Shown here: positions 1 to 6,037 of the stretch, piece after piece
Position numbering within the stretch: position 1 is the stretch's first letter
Layout: the number at the start of each line of letters is the position of its first letter
Source of the DNA: Ruminococcus sp. UBA5129
GTDB taxonomy: Bacteria; Bacillota; Clostridia; Oscillospirales; Ruminococcaceae
Assembly (NCBI GenBank): GCA_002414125.1
Contig: DHYN01000004.1
Span: forward strand, 1 to 7,863
Direction of reading: 5' to 3'
DNA length: 7,863 nucleotides
The notes under the pieces: generated by a model
The model's database searches: none
Told to the model about the DNA's origin: nothing
What the model saw: the letters and a program-made list of their open reading frames with translations, nothing else
Position numbers and translations under genes: made by a program

Positions 1-61
1 TTTTCAGCAGGAATAATTGCCACTTTTTCAGCGATCCTCATTTTTCATATAAGGACAACAG

Positions 62-2203
62 TTATAGAGAGTCAACCAGCATCGCTTTCAGCACGACAAG
101 GTCAAATACGTTTATGTCAAAGTCTTGACAGACATCTGCCTGCTCGGGAGACTTCAGTTCGCCAACACCGAGGATGTACTTGTGGAGGGTAACGAGGTCG
201 GCTGCGTTCACTGCATTATCGCCGTTGCAATCGCCTATCGGCTGCGGAACGGGAGGAACGGTCTCACCGCTGCCCGTCTCGGCAAATTCGCATCCGAGAG
301 TCTCAGCGAGAGTCTCGGCATATGTGTCTTTTTCGCCGCAGACCTTTTTCACGCTGCGGAGGGAATTTGTAATGCTCTTGTCGATGCTTTCAACGGACTT
401 ATCAACGATTACAGTTCCGACAGCTCCTCCGTAAACGAAGCTTTCGAGCTCGGAAACAGCTCCCTCAGCCGTGATATTGAGAGTGATGCCGTCCTTTTCG
501 GTGTATGAAAGCTCCCAGCCCTCGCCCGAGTCAATGACGGTCTTTCCGTTCGGGGCATACTCTGCAAAGACGTATCTTACCTTTTCCTCTGTTTCCGAGG
601 TGCCGTCTGTCGATATGATGTTAACGGTTCTCGTGCGGTATTTCTCGGCGTATTCCTCAGCCGTTGAGCCTTTTGGAGCAATGATTATAACAGGTAGACT
701 TCCTCCGCGGTAGCTGTCGAGCGTTTCACCCGATTCCTGTTCGTTGAGGTTGTTCTCAAGCGTATCGTTTATCACGCAGTCAGCGTTTTTGAAGATATAT
801 GCAGGGACGCCGGAGCTTGTAAATGACGCATAGCCGAGTCCCTCAACGCTCTCGGGGAGCACGATCGGCTGATCGAAGCTGCATCCGTAGAAGCTGCGGT
901 AGCCGATGTGTCTAAGCCCTTCGGGAAGCTCCGCACCTGTGAGCGAGCCGCAGTTGTTGAACGCCTGATCCCCGATATACTCAACTCCCTCGGGTACTGT
1001 GAAGGTCTTATGAACATAGCTGTAGCTTGTTGCGGAGGAATATTCTTTCTCGTTGAAAGCGATAGGCTCAACGAGCGTTTTCATATCCTTAGTGTAGATA
1101 ACGTTTCCGAGCATCGTGTAGGACTCGTTTTTACTGTCAATCGTGAGGGTGAGGTTGTCGCAGTCTGAGAATGCAGCCATCTCTATGCTTGTGACCGATG
1201 CAGGGATAAAAAGCTCCTTTAGCTCATCCATATCCCAGAAGCAGGCTGAACCGATCGTTGTGACGGTATTCGGGATAGTTACCGATGTGATAGGCGAGTT
1301 GAGATAGCGGTTGGCATTCGAGATAGCAGATGAGCCGAGCGCCGTGACCTTGATACCGTTTATCTCGGCAGGTATTTCAACCACCGTGCTGAAACCTATA
1401 TACTCTCTGATCGAGAGTGTGTCGTCCGAGAGCTTTGTTGTCAGGAATGCACTGCTGCATTTGCTCACGTCATAAGCGCGCGGAGCTTTTCCCGAATAGC
1501 CTGTTTCCAGCATATAAAGCGTTCCGTCATCGGTCAGCACGACATTGTTTCTGTGACCTGAGCCTGCACCCGGATCGTTCGCAGCATTTCGCGAACGCGA
1601 GGTGAATCCAAGCCTTTCGCACATGTAGTTTACCGTGTCAACGCTTGCCCAGCAGTCGCCGCCCTCATCGGTAACGATCATCGAGACCATTTCCGAATGG
1701 TACGGTGAATAGTCATACGAGGCGACAAATTTGCATACCGCATCGAGCTTTTCCTCATCGGTCATGGTGTCAGTGATATTGTCACTGAGATACTTGTCCG
1801 CAACGGAGCAGGCGTAATAGCGCGCGTAATCGCTCACTTCAAACGTGTAGACCTTTCCGCTGTCAGCGCCCGTTACGGAAGCTTTTCCCTCGGTGTACTC
1901 GAAGCGCTTCCCCTCGCCGATGTAGTAGACCTCTCTGCCCTTAGGAGTTACAACGCCGTTCTCGTCAACTGAGATAATGCTGTTCCTGACGGTATACTTC
2001 TCGTCATTCGGGAGCTGATACGACTGCGGAAAATTCTCGTCAATAGTGAGATACTCGCTGTAGGTGTCGTTGAGGAAGAAGAGCTGTATCGGTTCGGCAG
2101 CAGACTCGTCCACCGCGGCATTTATGCTTAGCGGTGCTGTGACGGCGGATGCAAAAACGAGAGCTGCAGCAACGGCTTTAATTCGCGCGGATAATTTAGT
2201 CAT
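62..2203 (-). CDS. Secreted transglutaminase-like / BspA-type LRR protein with C-terminal dockerin
   Basis: A 713-residue exported protein, probably attached to a cellulosome scaffold. Residues 1-30 form a signal peptide: basic start, Ala/Val-rich core, likely cleavage near SINAA. Residues about 145-245 resemble a transglutaminase-like (papain-fold) core, with GDCWA (Cys184), SGHRNN (His217) and LETGYSG (Glu233, where Asp is usual). Residues about 270-475 hold BspA-type leucine-rich repeats, with units such as ITSVTIPNTVTTIGSACF and FTVPEGVEYIGDQAF. The LRR end-cap motif occurs twice (KGSTAEEYAEKY at 511-522, and a variant at about 624-638), suggesting two LRR blocks. Residues 656-713 are a dockerin: loop 1 is D658-N660-D662-N666-D669; loop 2 is D690-C692-D694-N698-D701 and is divergent. 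The ATG at 2203 has a strong AAAGGAGGT site 7 bases upstream. The substrate is unknown; proteolysis, cross-linking or pure binding are all possible. The domain calls are firm for LRR and dockerin, and fair for the transglutaminase fold. Confidence 0.88.
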   Translation of the reverse strand: MTKLSARIKAVAAALVFASAVTAPLSINAAVDESAAEPIQLFFLNDTYSEYLTIDENFPQSYQLPNDEKYTVRNSIISVDENGVVTPKGREVYYIGEGKRFEYTEGKASVTGADSGKVYTFEVSDYARYYACSVADKYLSDNITDTMTDEEKLDAVCKFVASYDYSPYHSEMVSMIVTDEGGDCWASVDTVNYMCERLGFTSRSRNAANDPGAGSGHRNNVVLTDDGTLYMLETGYSGKAPRAYDVSKCSSAFLTTKLSDDTLSIREYIGFSTVVEIPAEINGIKVTALGSSAISNANRYLNSPITSVTIPNTVTTIGSACFWDMDELKELFIPASVTSIEMAAFSDCDNLTLTIDSKNESYTMLGNVIYTKDMKTLVEPIAFNEKEYSSATSYSYVHKTFTVPEGVEYIGDQAFNNCGSLTGAELPEGLRHIGYRSFYGCSFDQPIVLPESVEGLGYASFTSSGVPAYIFKNADCVINDTLENNLNEQESGETLDSYRGGSLPVIIIAPKGSTAEEYAEKYRTRTVNIISTDGTSETEEKVRYVFAEYAPNGKTVIDSGEGWELSYTEKDGITLNITAEGAVSELESFVYGGAVGTVIVDKSVESIDKSITNSLRSVKKVCGEKDTYAETLAETLGCEFAETGSGETVPPVPQPIGDCNGDNAVNAADLVTLHKYILGVGELKSPEQADVCQDFDINVFDLVVLKAMLVDSL

Positions 2204-2224
2204 ATGGTTGACCTCCTTTGAAGC

Positions 2225-2234
2225 TTGTACAAAA
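2225..2234. repeat. TTGTACAAAA repeat copy 1, in the leader of the LRR-dockerin gene
   Basis: A ten-base sequence, TTGTACAAAA, whose first eight bases are a perfect palindrome. It lies between the likely promoter and the start codon of the gene at 2203-62. An identical copy sits on the other side of the promoter. It may be an operator half-pair; that role is inferred from position only. Confidence 0.4.
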
Positions 2235-2295
2235 CAATATATCGGCAGTCTCTATAAAACTCTTACGAAAAAATCAGATCGGATCTTAGAGTATG

Positions 2296-2325
2296 CTTAT
2301 ATCTATTATATCATATGATTGTGAA
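2296..2325 (-). promoter_or_regulatory. Likely sigma-A promoter of the LRR-dockerin gene
   Basis: On the minus strand TTCACA (2325-2320) is followed after 18 bases by TATAAG (2301-2296); both boxes match the consensus at five of six positions. A perfect TATAAT also lies at 2310-2305 but has no good -35 box, so the exact start could shift by about 9 bases. Transcription would begin near 2289 and leave a leader of about 85 bases. Confidence 0.5.
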
Positions 2326-2341
2326 CATTTCTACATGTTAA

Positions 2342-2351
2342 TTGTACAAAA
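2342..2351. repeat. TTGTACAAAA repeat copy 2, upstream of the LRR-dockerin promoter
   Basis: Exact copy of the ten bases at 2225-2234, in the same orientation and 117 bases away. It lies 16 bases outside the -35 box at 2325-2320. Together the copies bracket the promoter, an arrangement seen with repressors that loop DNA; this is inference. Confidence 0.4.
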
Positions 2352-2379
2352 TGTATGCGTGATTTTAAGAGAATCTGAC

Positions 2380-2412
2380 AAAAAAAAGAGCACCCCTGAT
2401 CGGATGCTCTTC
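2380..2412 (-). terminator. Rho-independent terminator of the GH5 cellulase gene
   Basis: Read on the minus strand, AAGAGCA (2411-2405) pairs with TGCTCTT (2392-2386), extended by a G-T and two C-G pairs around a short loop, and runs into eight T residues (2387-2380). It begins 7 bases after the cellulase stop codon and should separate that transcript from the LRR-dockerin gene downstream. Confidence 0.85.
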
Positions 2413-2417
2413 TGATA

Positions 2418-3842
2418 TTATCTTTTCAGAATGAAATTCTGAAGCGAAACGAGATCGTTGATCGTGAGCTGACCGTCCGTATCGAAATCGGCAGCGCGGA
2501 TAACGTCCTTGTCCTTGACATCACCTGTGAGACAGCGGCGAGTGATGACAACATCGAGAGATGAGATCACACCGTCAAAATCGGTGTCGCCTGCAAGAAC
2601 GGGAGTTTCTGTGGGAGCTTCCGTCGGAGGCTCTGTCGGCTGCTGGAGCTCTATCGGGTCGGGAGTGTGCGGAACGATGCGTACAAACGCGTCATGAAGC
2701 GCACGGTCGTTGAGCTGATGAGTTCCCTCACGGTCGTAGTGACCTCCGGGAGTGTCCCACATGACAGGACAAAGCTGACGGGTGTAGGCAGCCTCGCAGA
2801 CAGAGGAGAGGAATCTTCTGACCGAATCAGACTCCTTGTTTTTGATCGGACAACCGTATTCTCCGATGATAACGGGGATGCCCTTATCGACATAATTTGA
2901 CTTCATCATGTCCATCCAGCCGTTAAGCTCATCGTAGTCTGATTGAGTACCCCATGTTGAAACGGCCTTGCCCCAATCTGCGTCCTCCTCAAGGATAGCA
3001 AAGCCTGCGGGAGTATAATAGTGAACAGAAACTGCCATACGGTTTGCGGGATCGTTAGGCATTTTGAAAAGATTGTCACAGGTACGGTCAATGCCGGTGT
3101 TGTAGCCGGAGATCAGCAGATGTCTCTTTGGGTTATTGCCGCCGGAGCTTCTTATAGTATCAACGAACGCCTGATTGATCTCGTTGCATAGTGCATAGGA
3201 TTCAGCTTTTCCTGTACCGTCACCCCAAGGATTCCATATGCTTTCCCAGCCGAGCTCCTCGTTCTGCGACTCGAATATGAGTCGGTCGCCGTAGTCCTTG
3301 AAGTTATCGCTTATCTGAGTCCACATGGTCTTAAAGCGTTTCATGCACTCGGTCTTGTTATCGGGGAATTTGTTCACCCAGCCGTTGTCCCAGTGGATAT
3401 TGACGATAGCGTACATGTTAGCTTCGATCGTCCAGTCAACGATCTGAGTAACTCTTGCCATGAAATCCTTATTAATGGTATATGTACCGTCATCGACCAT
3501 CATATTCGACCATGCAGTCGGTATACGGAGCACGCCGAAGCCCTCATCGGCATAGCCCTGAATTATTTCCTTGGTGATAACGGGACTTCCCCATGCGGTT
3601 TCGTAATCCTGCGGAGTTCCGTCACTCCATTGTGCGATCCAGTCACCGCACGCTTCCATTGTATTTCCGAGGTTGATTCCATGCCCCATATCGCGGACGA
3701 GTTCCATTGTTGTCATGTCACGCATTCCCGTATAAGCCGGTGCTGCGGAGGCTGCCGGTGCACCTGCCGATGCGATCGAAATTGTCATCAGACCCGAGAG
3801 TACGAGTCCTGTAAGCTTTCCCAAAGCGGTTTTTAATCCCAT
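2418..3842 (-). CDS. GH5 endoglucanase (cellulase) with C-terminal dockerin
   Basis: A 474-residue secreted glycoside hydrolase family 5 enzyme, expected to cut internal beta-1,4 bonds of cellulose or related beta-glucans. The signal peptide ends near ASAAPA (residue about 33). The TIM-barrel domain (about 40-390) shows HGINLGNT (54-61), LRIPTAW (105-111), NIHWDNGW (148-155), the acid/base Glu195 in SQNEEL, SVHYY (272-276), the nucleophile Glu328 in IIGEYG and a Trp362 motif (VMWDTPG). A Pro/Thr/Glu linker (393-416) leads to a dockerin (417-474). Both calcium loops are canonical: D419-D421-D423-G-I-D430 and D452-D454-D456-G-D463. There is no carbohydrate-binding module, so targeting probably depends on the cellulosome. 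The ATG at 3842 is chosen because GAAAGGAG lies 8 bases upstream; an in-frame GTG at 3878 lacks a ribosome site and would add 12 residues before the signal peptide. The Pro usual after the catalytic Asn-Glu is Glu here. The subfamily was not fixed. Confidence 0.95.
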   Translation of the reverse strand: MGLKTALGKLTGLVLSGLMTISIASAGAPAASAAPAYTGMRDMTTMELVRDMGHGINLGNTMEACGDWIAQWSDGTPQDYETAWGSPVITKEIIQGYADEGFGVLRIPTAWSNMMVDDGTYTINKDFMARVTQIVDWTIEANMYAIVNIHWDNGWVNKFPDNKTECMKRFKTMWTQISDNFKDYGDRLIFESQNEELGWESIWNPWGDGTGKAESYALCNEINQAFVDTIRSSGGNNPKRHLLISGYNTGIDRTCDNLFKMPNDPANRMAVSVHYYTPAGFAILEEDADWGKAVSTWGTQSDYDELNGWMDMMKSNYVDKGIPVIIGEYGCPIKNKESDSVRRFLSSVCEAAYTRQLCPVMWDTPGGHYDREGTHQLNDRALHDAFVRIVPHTPDPIELQQPTEPPTEAPTETPVLAGDTDFDGVISSLDVVITRRCLTGDVKDKDVIRAADFDTDGQLTINDLVSLQNFILKR

Positions 3843-3850
3843 GAAAAGCA

Positions 3851-3858
3851 CTCCTTTC
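3851..3858 (-). promoter_or_regulatory. Ribosome binding site that fixes the GH5 start
   Basis: GAAAGGAG on the minus strand, 8 bases before the ATG at 3842-3840. It lies inside the longer GTG-initiated frame from 3878, so it argues for the shorter protein, which also begins with a normal signal peptide. Confidence 0.85.
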
Positions 3859-3872
3859 AGTATATGGCAATA

Positions 3873-3900
3873 CCGCACAGATCGAGGCGGATCGGTGCGG
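3873..3900 (-). promoter_or_regulatory. Stable hairpin in the GH5 mRNA leader
   Basis: CCGCAC (3873-3878) pairs with GTGCGG (3895-3900). After one mismatch the stem continues with GATC/GATC (3880-3883 with 3890-3893) around a six-base loop. It is GC-rich in an AT-rich spacer, sits about 14 bases before the ribosome site, and has no T run after it on the minus strand, so it is not an ordinary terminator. It may stabilise the 5' end of the mRNA or act as a binding site. No known riboswitch class was recognised. Confidence 0.5.
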
Positions 3901-3983
3901 TTTCACCTGAAAATGGGTTAATTATGATGTTGACAAGATTATTTGAACATGGCACAGAACGCCGTGTTTTCCTCTATGACTTA

Positions 3984-4012
3984 ATTTTACCATGCCGGCT
4001 TCCCAAAGTCAA
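3984..4012 (-). promoter_or_regulatory. Sigma-A promoter of the GH5 gene
   Basis: TTGACT (4012-4007) and TAAAAT (3989-3984) on the minus strand are 17 bases apart, each with five of six consensus matches. Transcription would start near 3977, giving a leader of about 135 bases that contains the hairpin at 3873-3900. Confidence 0.7.
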
Positions 4013-4021
4013 CCCCTTTGT

Positions 4022-4065
4022 TATGCAATAGGTGGACAATATTAACATTGCTTTTATCTATGCAA
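4022..4065. promoter_or_regulatory. Possible operator module upstream of the GH5 promoter
   Basis: A near-perfect 14-base palindrome, CAATATTAACATTG (4037-4050, one mismatched pair), is flanked at exactly 8 bases on each side by direct repeats of TATGCAA (4022-4028 and 4059-4065). The module ends 9 bases from the -35 box at 4012, where an activator or repressor would be expected. No regulator family could be assigned and AT-rich sequence makes chance matches likely. Confidence 0.35.
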
Positions 4066-4085
4066 GTTAAAGCTCTTGTTATCTG

Positions 4086-4125
4086 AAAAAATCCCTGTTC
4101 CTTCTGAAAGGGAAACAGGGATTTT
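4086..4125 (-). terminator. Rho-independent terminator of the solute-binding protein gene
   Basis: A perfect 12-base inverted repeat, AACAGGGATTTT (4114-4125) against AAAATCCCTGTT (4088-4099), with a T run on the minus-strand RNA side (complement of A4091-A4086). It starts 12 bases after the stop codon at 4138 and insulates the GH5 promoter region from upstream transcription. Confidence 0.85.
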
Positions 4126-4137
4126 AAGGGATCAGTA

Positions 4138-4977
4138 TTACTTAACGGTGGTAATATCGCTGCCGAACCATTCTGTAGAGATCTTTGCGAGGGAGCCGTC
4201 CTCTTTCATTTCGTGGAGTATCTTCTGCACCTCATCGCGGAGAGCCTGATCCTTCTTTCTGAATCCGATAGCGTAGGATTCCTCCTCGAGACCGTCGGGG
4301 AGCACCTTATAGTTCTTGCCCATAGAGGTGATCTCGTAGTTTGCAACGACTGAATCGAGGAATACTGCGTCAACGATGTCCAGTTCCATTTGCTGAAGAG
4401 CCTCGACATTCGTAGCCATAGGCTGCTCCGTTATGAGCAGACCGATATCCGAGCCGACAAGGATATCCTCAGCGGTAGATCCGCTCTGAACGCCGACCTT
4501 TTTGCCCTTGAGGTCGTCCATAGACTCAACGCTGCTGTCTGCCGGCACTACGAATGTCATTATATTCTCCATATACGGTTCAGAGAGGTTCATAGCTTCA
4601 GCGCGATCCTTGCTGACGGACATGCCGTTCCAGATGCAGTCGATCCTGCCTGCGTTGAGGTCCTCTTCTTTTGTATCCCAGTTGATCTCCTGCTTTACGA
4701 GCTCAACGCCCATTCTCTTGCAGACCTCCTCGGCAACGTCAATATCGAAGCCGACGATCTGGTCGTTTTCATCGGTATAACCCATAGGCTTGAATGTAGC
4801 GTCGAGTCCGAGAACGAATTTTCCGCTGTCCTTAACGTTTTTGAGGGAGTTGTCAACGGCGGCTGTCGAGCTTGAAGCGCCCTCATCGGACGTCTTTCCG
4901 CAGCCTGCACATGCGACTGTGAGGAGTGAAGCGGCTGCCGCTGCTGTAAAAATTCTCTTGAATAATGACTTTTTCAT
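4138..4977 (-). CDS. ABC transporter substrate-binding lipoprotein, polar amino acid type
   Basis: A 279-residue extracellular solute-binding protein (SBP_bac_3 family), anchored to the outer face of the membrane by a lipid. The N-terminus is basic with an Ala-rich core and a lipobox LTVAC (Cys23; Cys26 is an alternative), then a Ser/Gly/Ala tether. Family landmarks follow: GLDATFKPMGY (57-67), GFDIDVAEEVCKRMG (76-90), a ligand-carboxylate Arg125 in SKDRAEAMNLSEPY, KKVGVQSGSTAED (159-171), and Asp208 in VDAVFLDSV at the position that normally binds the alpha-amino group. These fit binding of an amino acid or similar small polar solute; the exact ligand cannot be told. The ATG at 4977 has AAAGGAG 8 bases upstream. 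No permease or ATPase gene is adjacent: upstream lies the divergent glycan exporter and downstream a terminator. It must therefore use a transporter encoded elsewhere or act as a sensor. Confidence 0.93.
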   Translation of the reverse strand: MKKSLFKRIFTAAAAASLLTVACAGCGKTSDEGASSSTAAVDNSLKNVKDSGKFVLGLDATFKPMGYTDENDQIVGFDIDVAEEVCKRMGVELVKQEINWDTKEEDLNAGRIDCIWNGMSVSKDRAEAMNLSEPYMENIMTFVVPADSSVESMDDLKGKKVGVQSGSTAEDILVGSDIGLLITEQPMATNVEALQQMELDIVDAVFLDSVVANYEITSMGKNYKVLPDGLEEESYAIGFRKKDQALRDEVQKILHEMKEDGSLAKISTEWFGSDITTVK

Positions 4978-5013
4978 AATAATTCTCCTTTATTAAAGCA
5001 ATAATGTACCTAT

Positions 5014-5042
5014 ATAATATCATATCTTTTAACCTCTGTAAA
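5014..5042 (-). promoter_or_regulatory. Sigma-A promoter of the solute-binding protein gene
   Basis: On the minus strand TTTACA (5042-5037) and TATTAT (5019-5014) are exactly 17 bases apart, each with five of six consensus matches. The predicted start near 5007 leaves a leader of about 30 bases. The AT-rich stretch from 5043 to 5174 between the two divergent promoters shows nothing else I can name. Confidence 0.7.
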
Positions 5043-5174
5043 GCGAAAAGCTGTTCTTTTTAAGACGGACGTTGATTTTTTTGGCGGTTCATATAAAAAC
5101 GACTCGTTTGCGGACTTGAATTTTTGCCCTTTTGCTGATATATTGAAGAAAAATGTTATTAAACCACGTTTGGC

Positions 5175-5203
5175 TTGCAATCGGAAAATATTTCTGCTAT
5201 AAT
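5175..5203 (+). promoter_or_regulatory. Extended -10 promoter of the glycan-export operon
   Basis: TTGCAA (5175-5180), a 17-base spacer ending in TGC, then a perfect TATAAT (5198-5203). The TG one base before the -10 box is the extended -10 element, which offsets the weaker -35 box. Transcription would start near 5210, about 50 bases before the permease start codon. Confidence 0.75.
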
Positions 5204-5259
5204 ATAGAATGGATTATTGTGAGGGCAAATGCACTTTTTCTATATGAAGGTGGGATCAG

Positions 5260-6036
5260 ATGACTATTTTTAAAGAACTTTATCAATACAGGGCGATGAT
5301 CGCCTCACTCGTGAAAAAAGACCTTAAAGGACGCTATAAAGGCTCTGCACTGGGATTCCTGTGGACTTTCATCAATCCTCTGCTCCAGCTTGGAGTATAT
5401 ACGGTGGTTTTCAGCATGATACTCCGCAACCCTATGGAAAACTACTATATGCACCTCTTTGTTGCACTCGTTCCGTGGATATTCTTCTCGTCCGCGCTCG
5501 GCACCGGTTCAAAGGCTGTGCTCGGACAGGCGAACATGGTAAAGAAGATATACTTTCCGCGCGAGGTAATGCCGATCTCTTACGCGACAAGCTCGTTCAT
5601 CAACATGCTGCTGTCGTTCATTATCATTTTCATCGTGCTGATCTTCTCGTCCGTTCAGGTGAAGCCGATGCTGCTTCTTTGGCTTCCCTATATAATGGTA
5701 TTCCAGTATTTTCTTGTTGTCGGCATGACTATGATAACCTCATCGCTGACCGTATATCTGCGTGATCTCGAGCACATCATGAGCGTGCTCACTCAGGCGT
5801 GGATGTACGCTACACCGGTTGTCTACCCCATTGACTACATCCCCGAAAGGGTAAGGAATATCTACCTGCTCAATCCGATGTCGCCGATAACGCTCGCTTA
5901 CAGAGACGTGCTCTTTTTCGGCAAAGCTCCCGAAACGAAGATCATTGCTCTCATCGCAGGCGAGTCGCTCACGGTGCTTTTGGCAGGCTTCATCATCTTC
6001 CACAAGCTGAAAAAACATTTTGCAGAGGAGCTTTAA
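5260..6036 (+). CDS. ABC-2 type polysaccharide export permease (Wzm/TagG-like)
   Basis: A 258-residue integral membrane protein of the ABC-2 family, the channel half of an exporter that moves lipid-linked polysaccharide (O-antigen-like glycan, teichoic acid or capsule) from the inner to the outer face of the membrane. The N-terminal amphipathic motif VKKDLKGRYKGSALGFLW (18-35) and the downstream LRDLEHI (167-173) are hallmarks of Wzm/TagG proteins. About six membrane segments are visible, near residues 32-55, 63-82, 110-130, 136-163, 175-192 and 227-248. Length is normal for the family. The ATG at 5260 has GAAGGTGG about 6 bases upstream. The partner ATPase begins one base after the TAA stop, so the two are translationally linked. 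The exported glycan cannot be identified from the window. Confidence 0.93.
   Translation: MTIFKELYQYRAMIASLVKKDLKGRYKGSALGFLWTFINPLLQLGVYTVVFSMILRNPMENYYMHLFVALVPWIFFSSALGTGSKAVLGQANMVKKIYFPREVMPISYATSSFINMLLSFIIIFIVLIFSSVQVKPMLLLWLPYIMVFQYFLVVGMTMITSSLTVYLRDLEHIMSVLTQAWMYATPVVYPIDYIPERVRNIYLLNPMSPITLAYRDVLFFGKAPETKIIALIAGESLTVLLAGFIIFHKLKKHFAEEL
6025..6030 (+). promoter_or_regulatory. Ribosome binding site that fixes the ATPase start
   Basis: GAGGAG inside the last codons of the permease, 7 bases before the ATG at 6038. It supports that start over the in-frame TTG at 6020, which has no site of its own and would overlap the permease. Confidence 0.8.
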
Positions 6037-6037
6037 A

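Noticed and set aside
1..41. Minus-strand ATG at 41 opening a frame that begins MRIAEKVAIIPAE and runs off the window
   Set aside because: Only 13 codons are visible and there is no ribosome site before it. It could be the start of a next gene, but this cannot be supported. No terminator was found in 1-61 either.
125..508. Plus-strand open frame inside the LRR-dockerin gene
   Set aside because: It lies opposite a gene with a signal peptide, domains and ribosome site. The predicted protein has no recognisable domain; it is a mirror of the codon bias of the real gene.
3393..3836. Plus-strand frame of 147 codons opposite the cellulase
   Set aside because: It overlaps conserved GH5 sequence and the signal peptide, with no ribosome site or plausible protein features.
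3843..3878. GTG start that would extend the cellulase by 12 residues
   Set aside because: No ribosome site precedes it, while GAAAGGAG fits the ATG at 3842. The extension would also place polar residues before the signal peptide.
4390..4875. Plus-strand frame of 161 codons opposite the solute-binding protein
   Set aside because: Antisense shadow of a well-conserved gene; no supporting start signal or domain.
5045..5059. Small inverted repeat AAAAG-CTGTT-CTTTT as a terminator
   Set aside because: Only five AT-rich pairs, no gene ends before it on either strand.
5072..5097. TTGATT and TATAAA as a second plus-strand promoter
   Set aside because: The spacer is only 14 bases, too short for normal sigma-A use, and a much better promoter lies at 5175-5203.
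5244..5273. Nine-codon upstream frame overlapping the permease start
   Set aside because: It has no ribosome site of its own; its second to fourth codons are simply the ribosome site of the permease.
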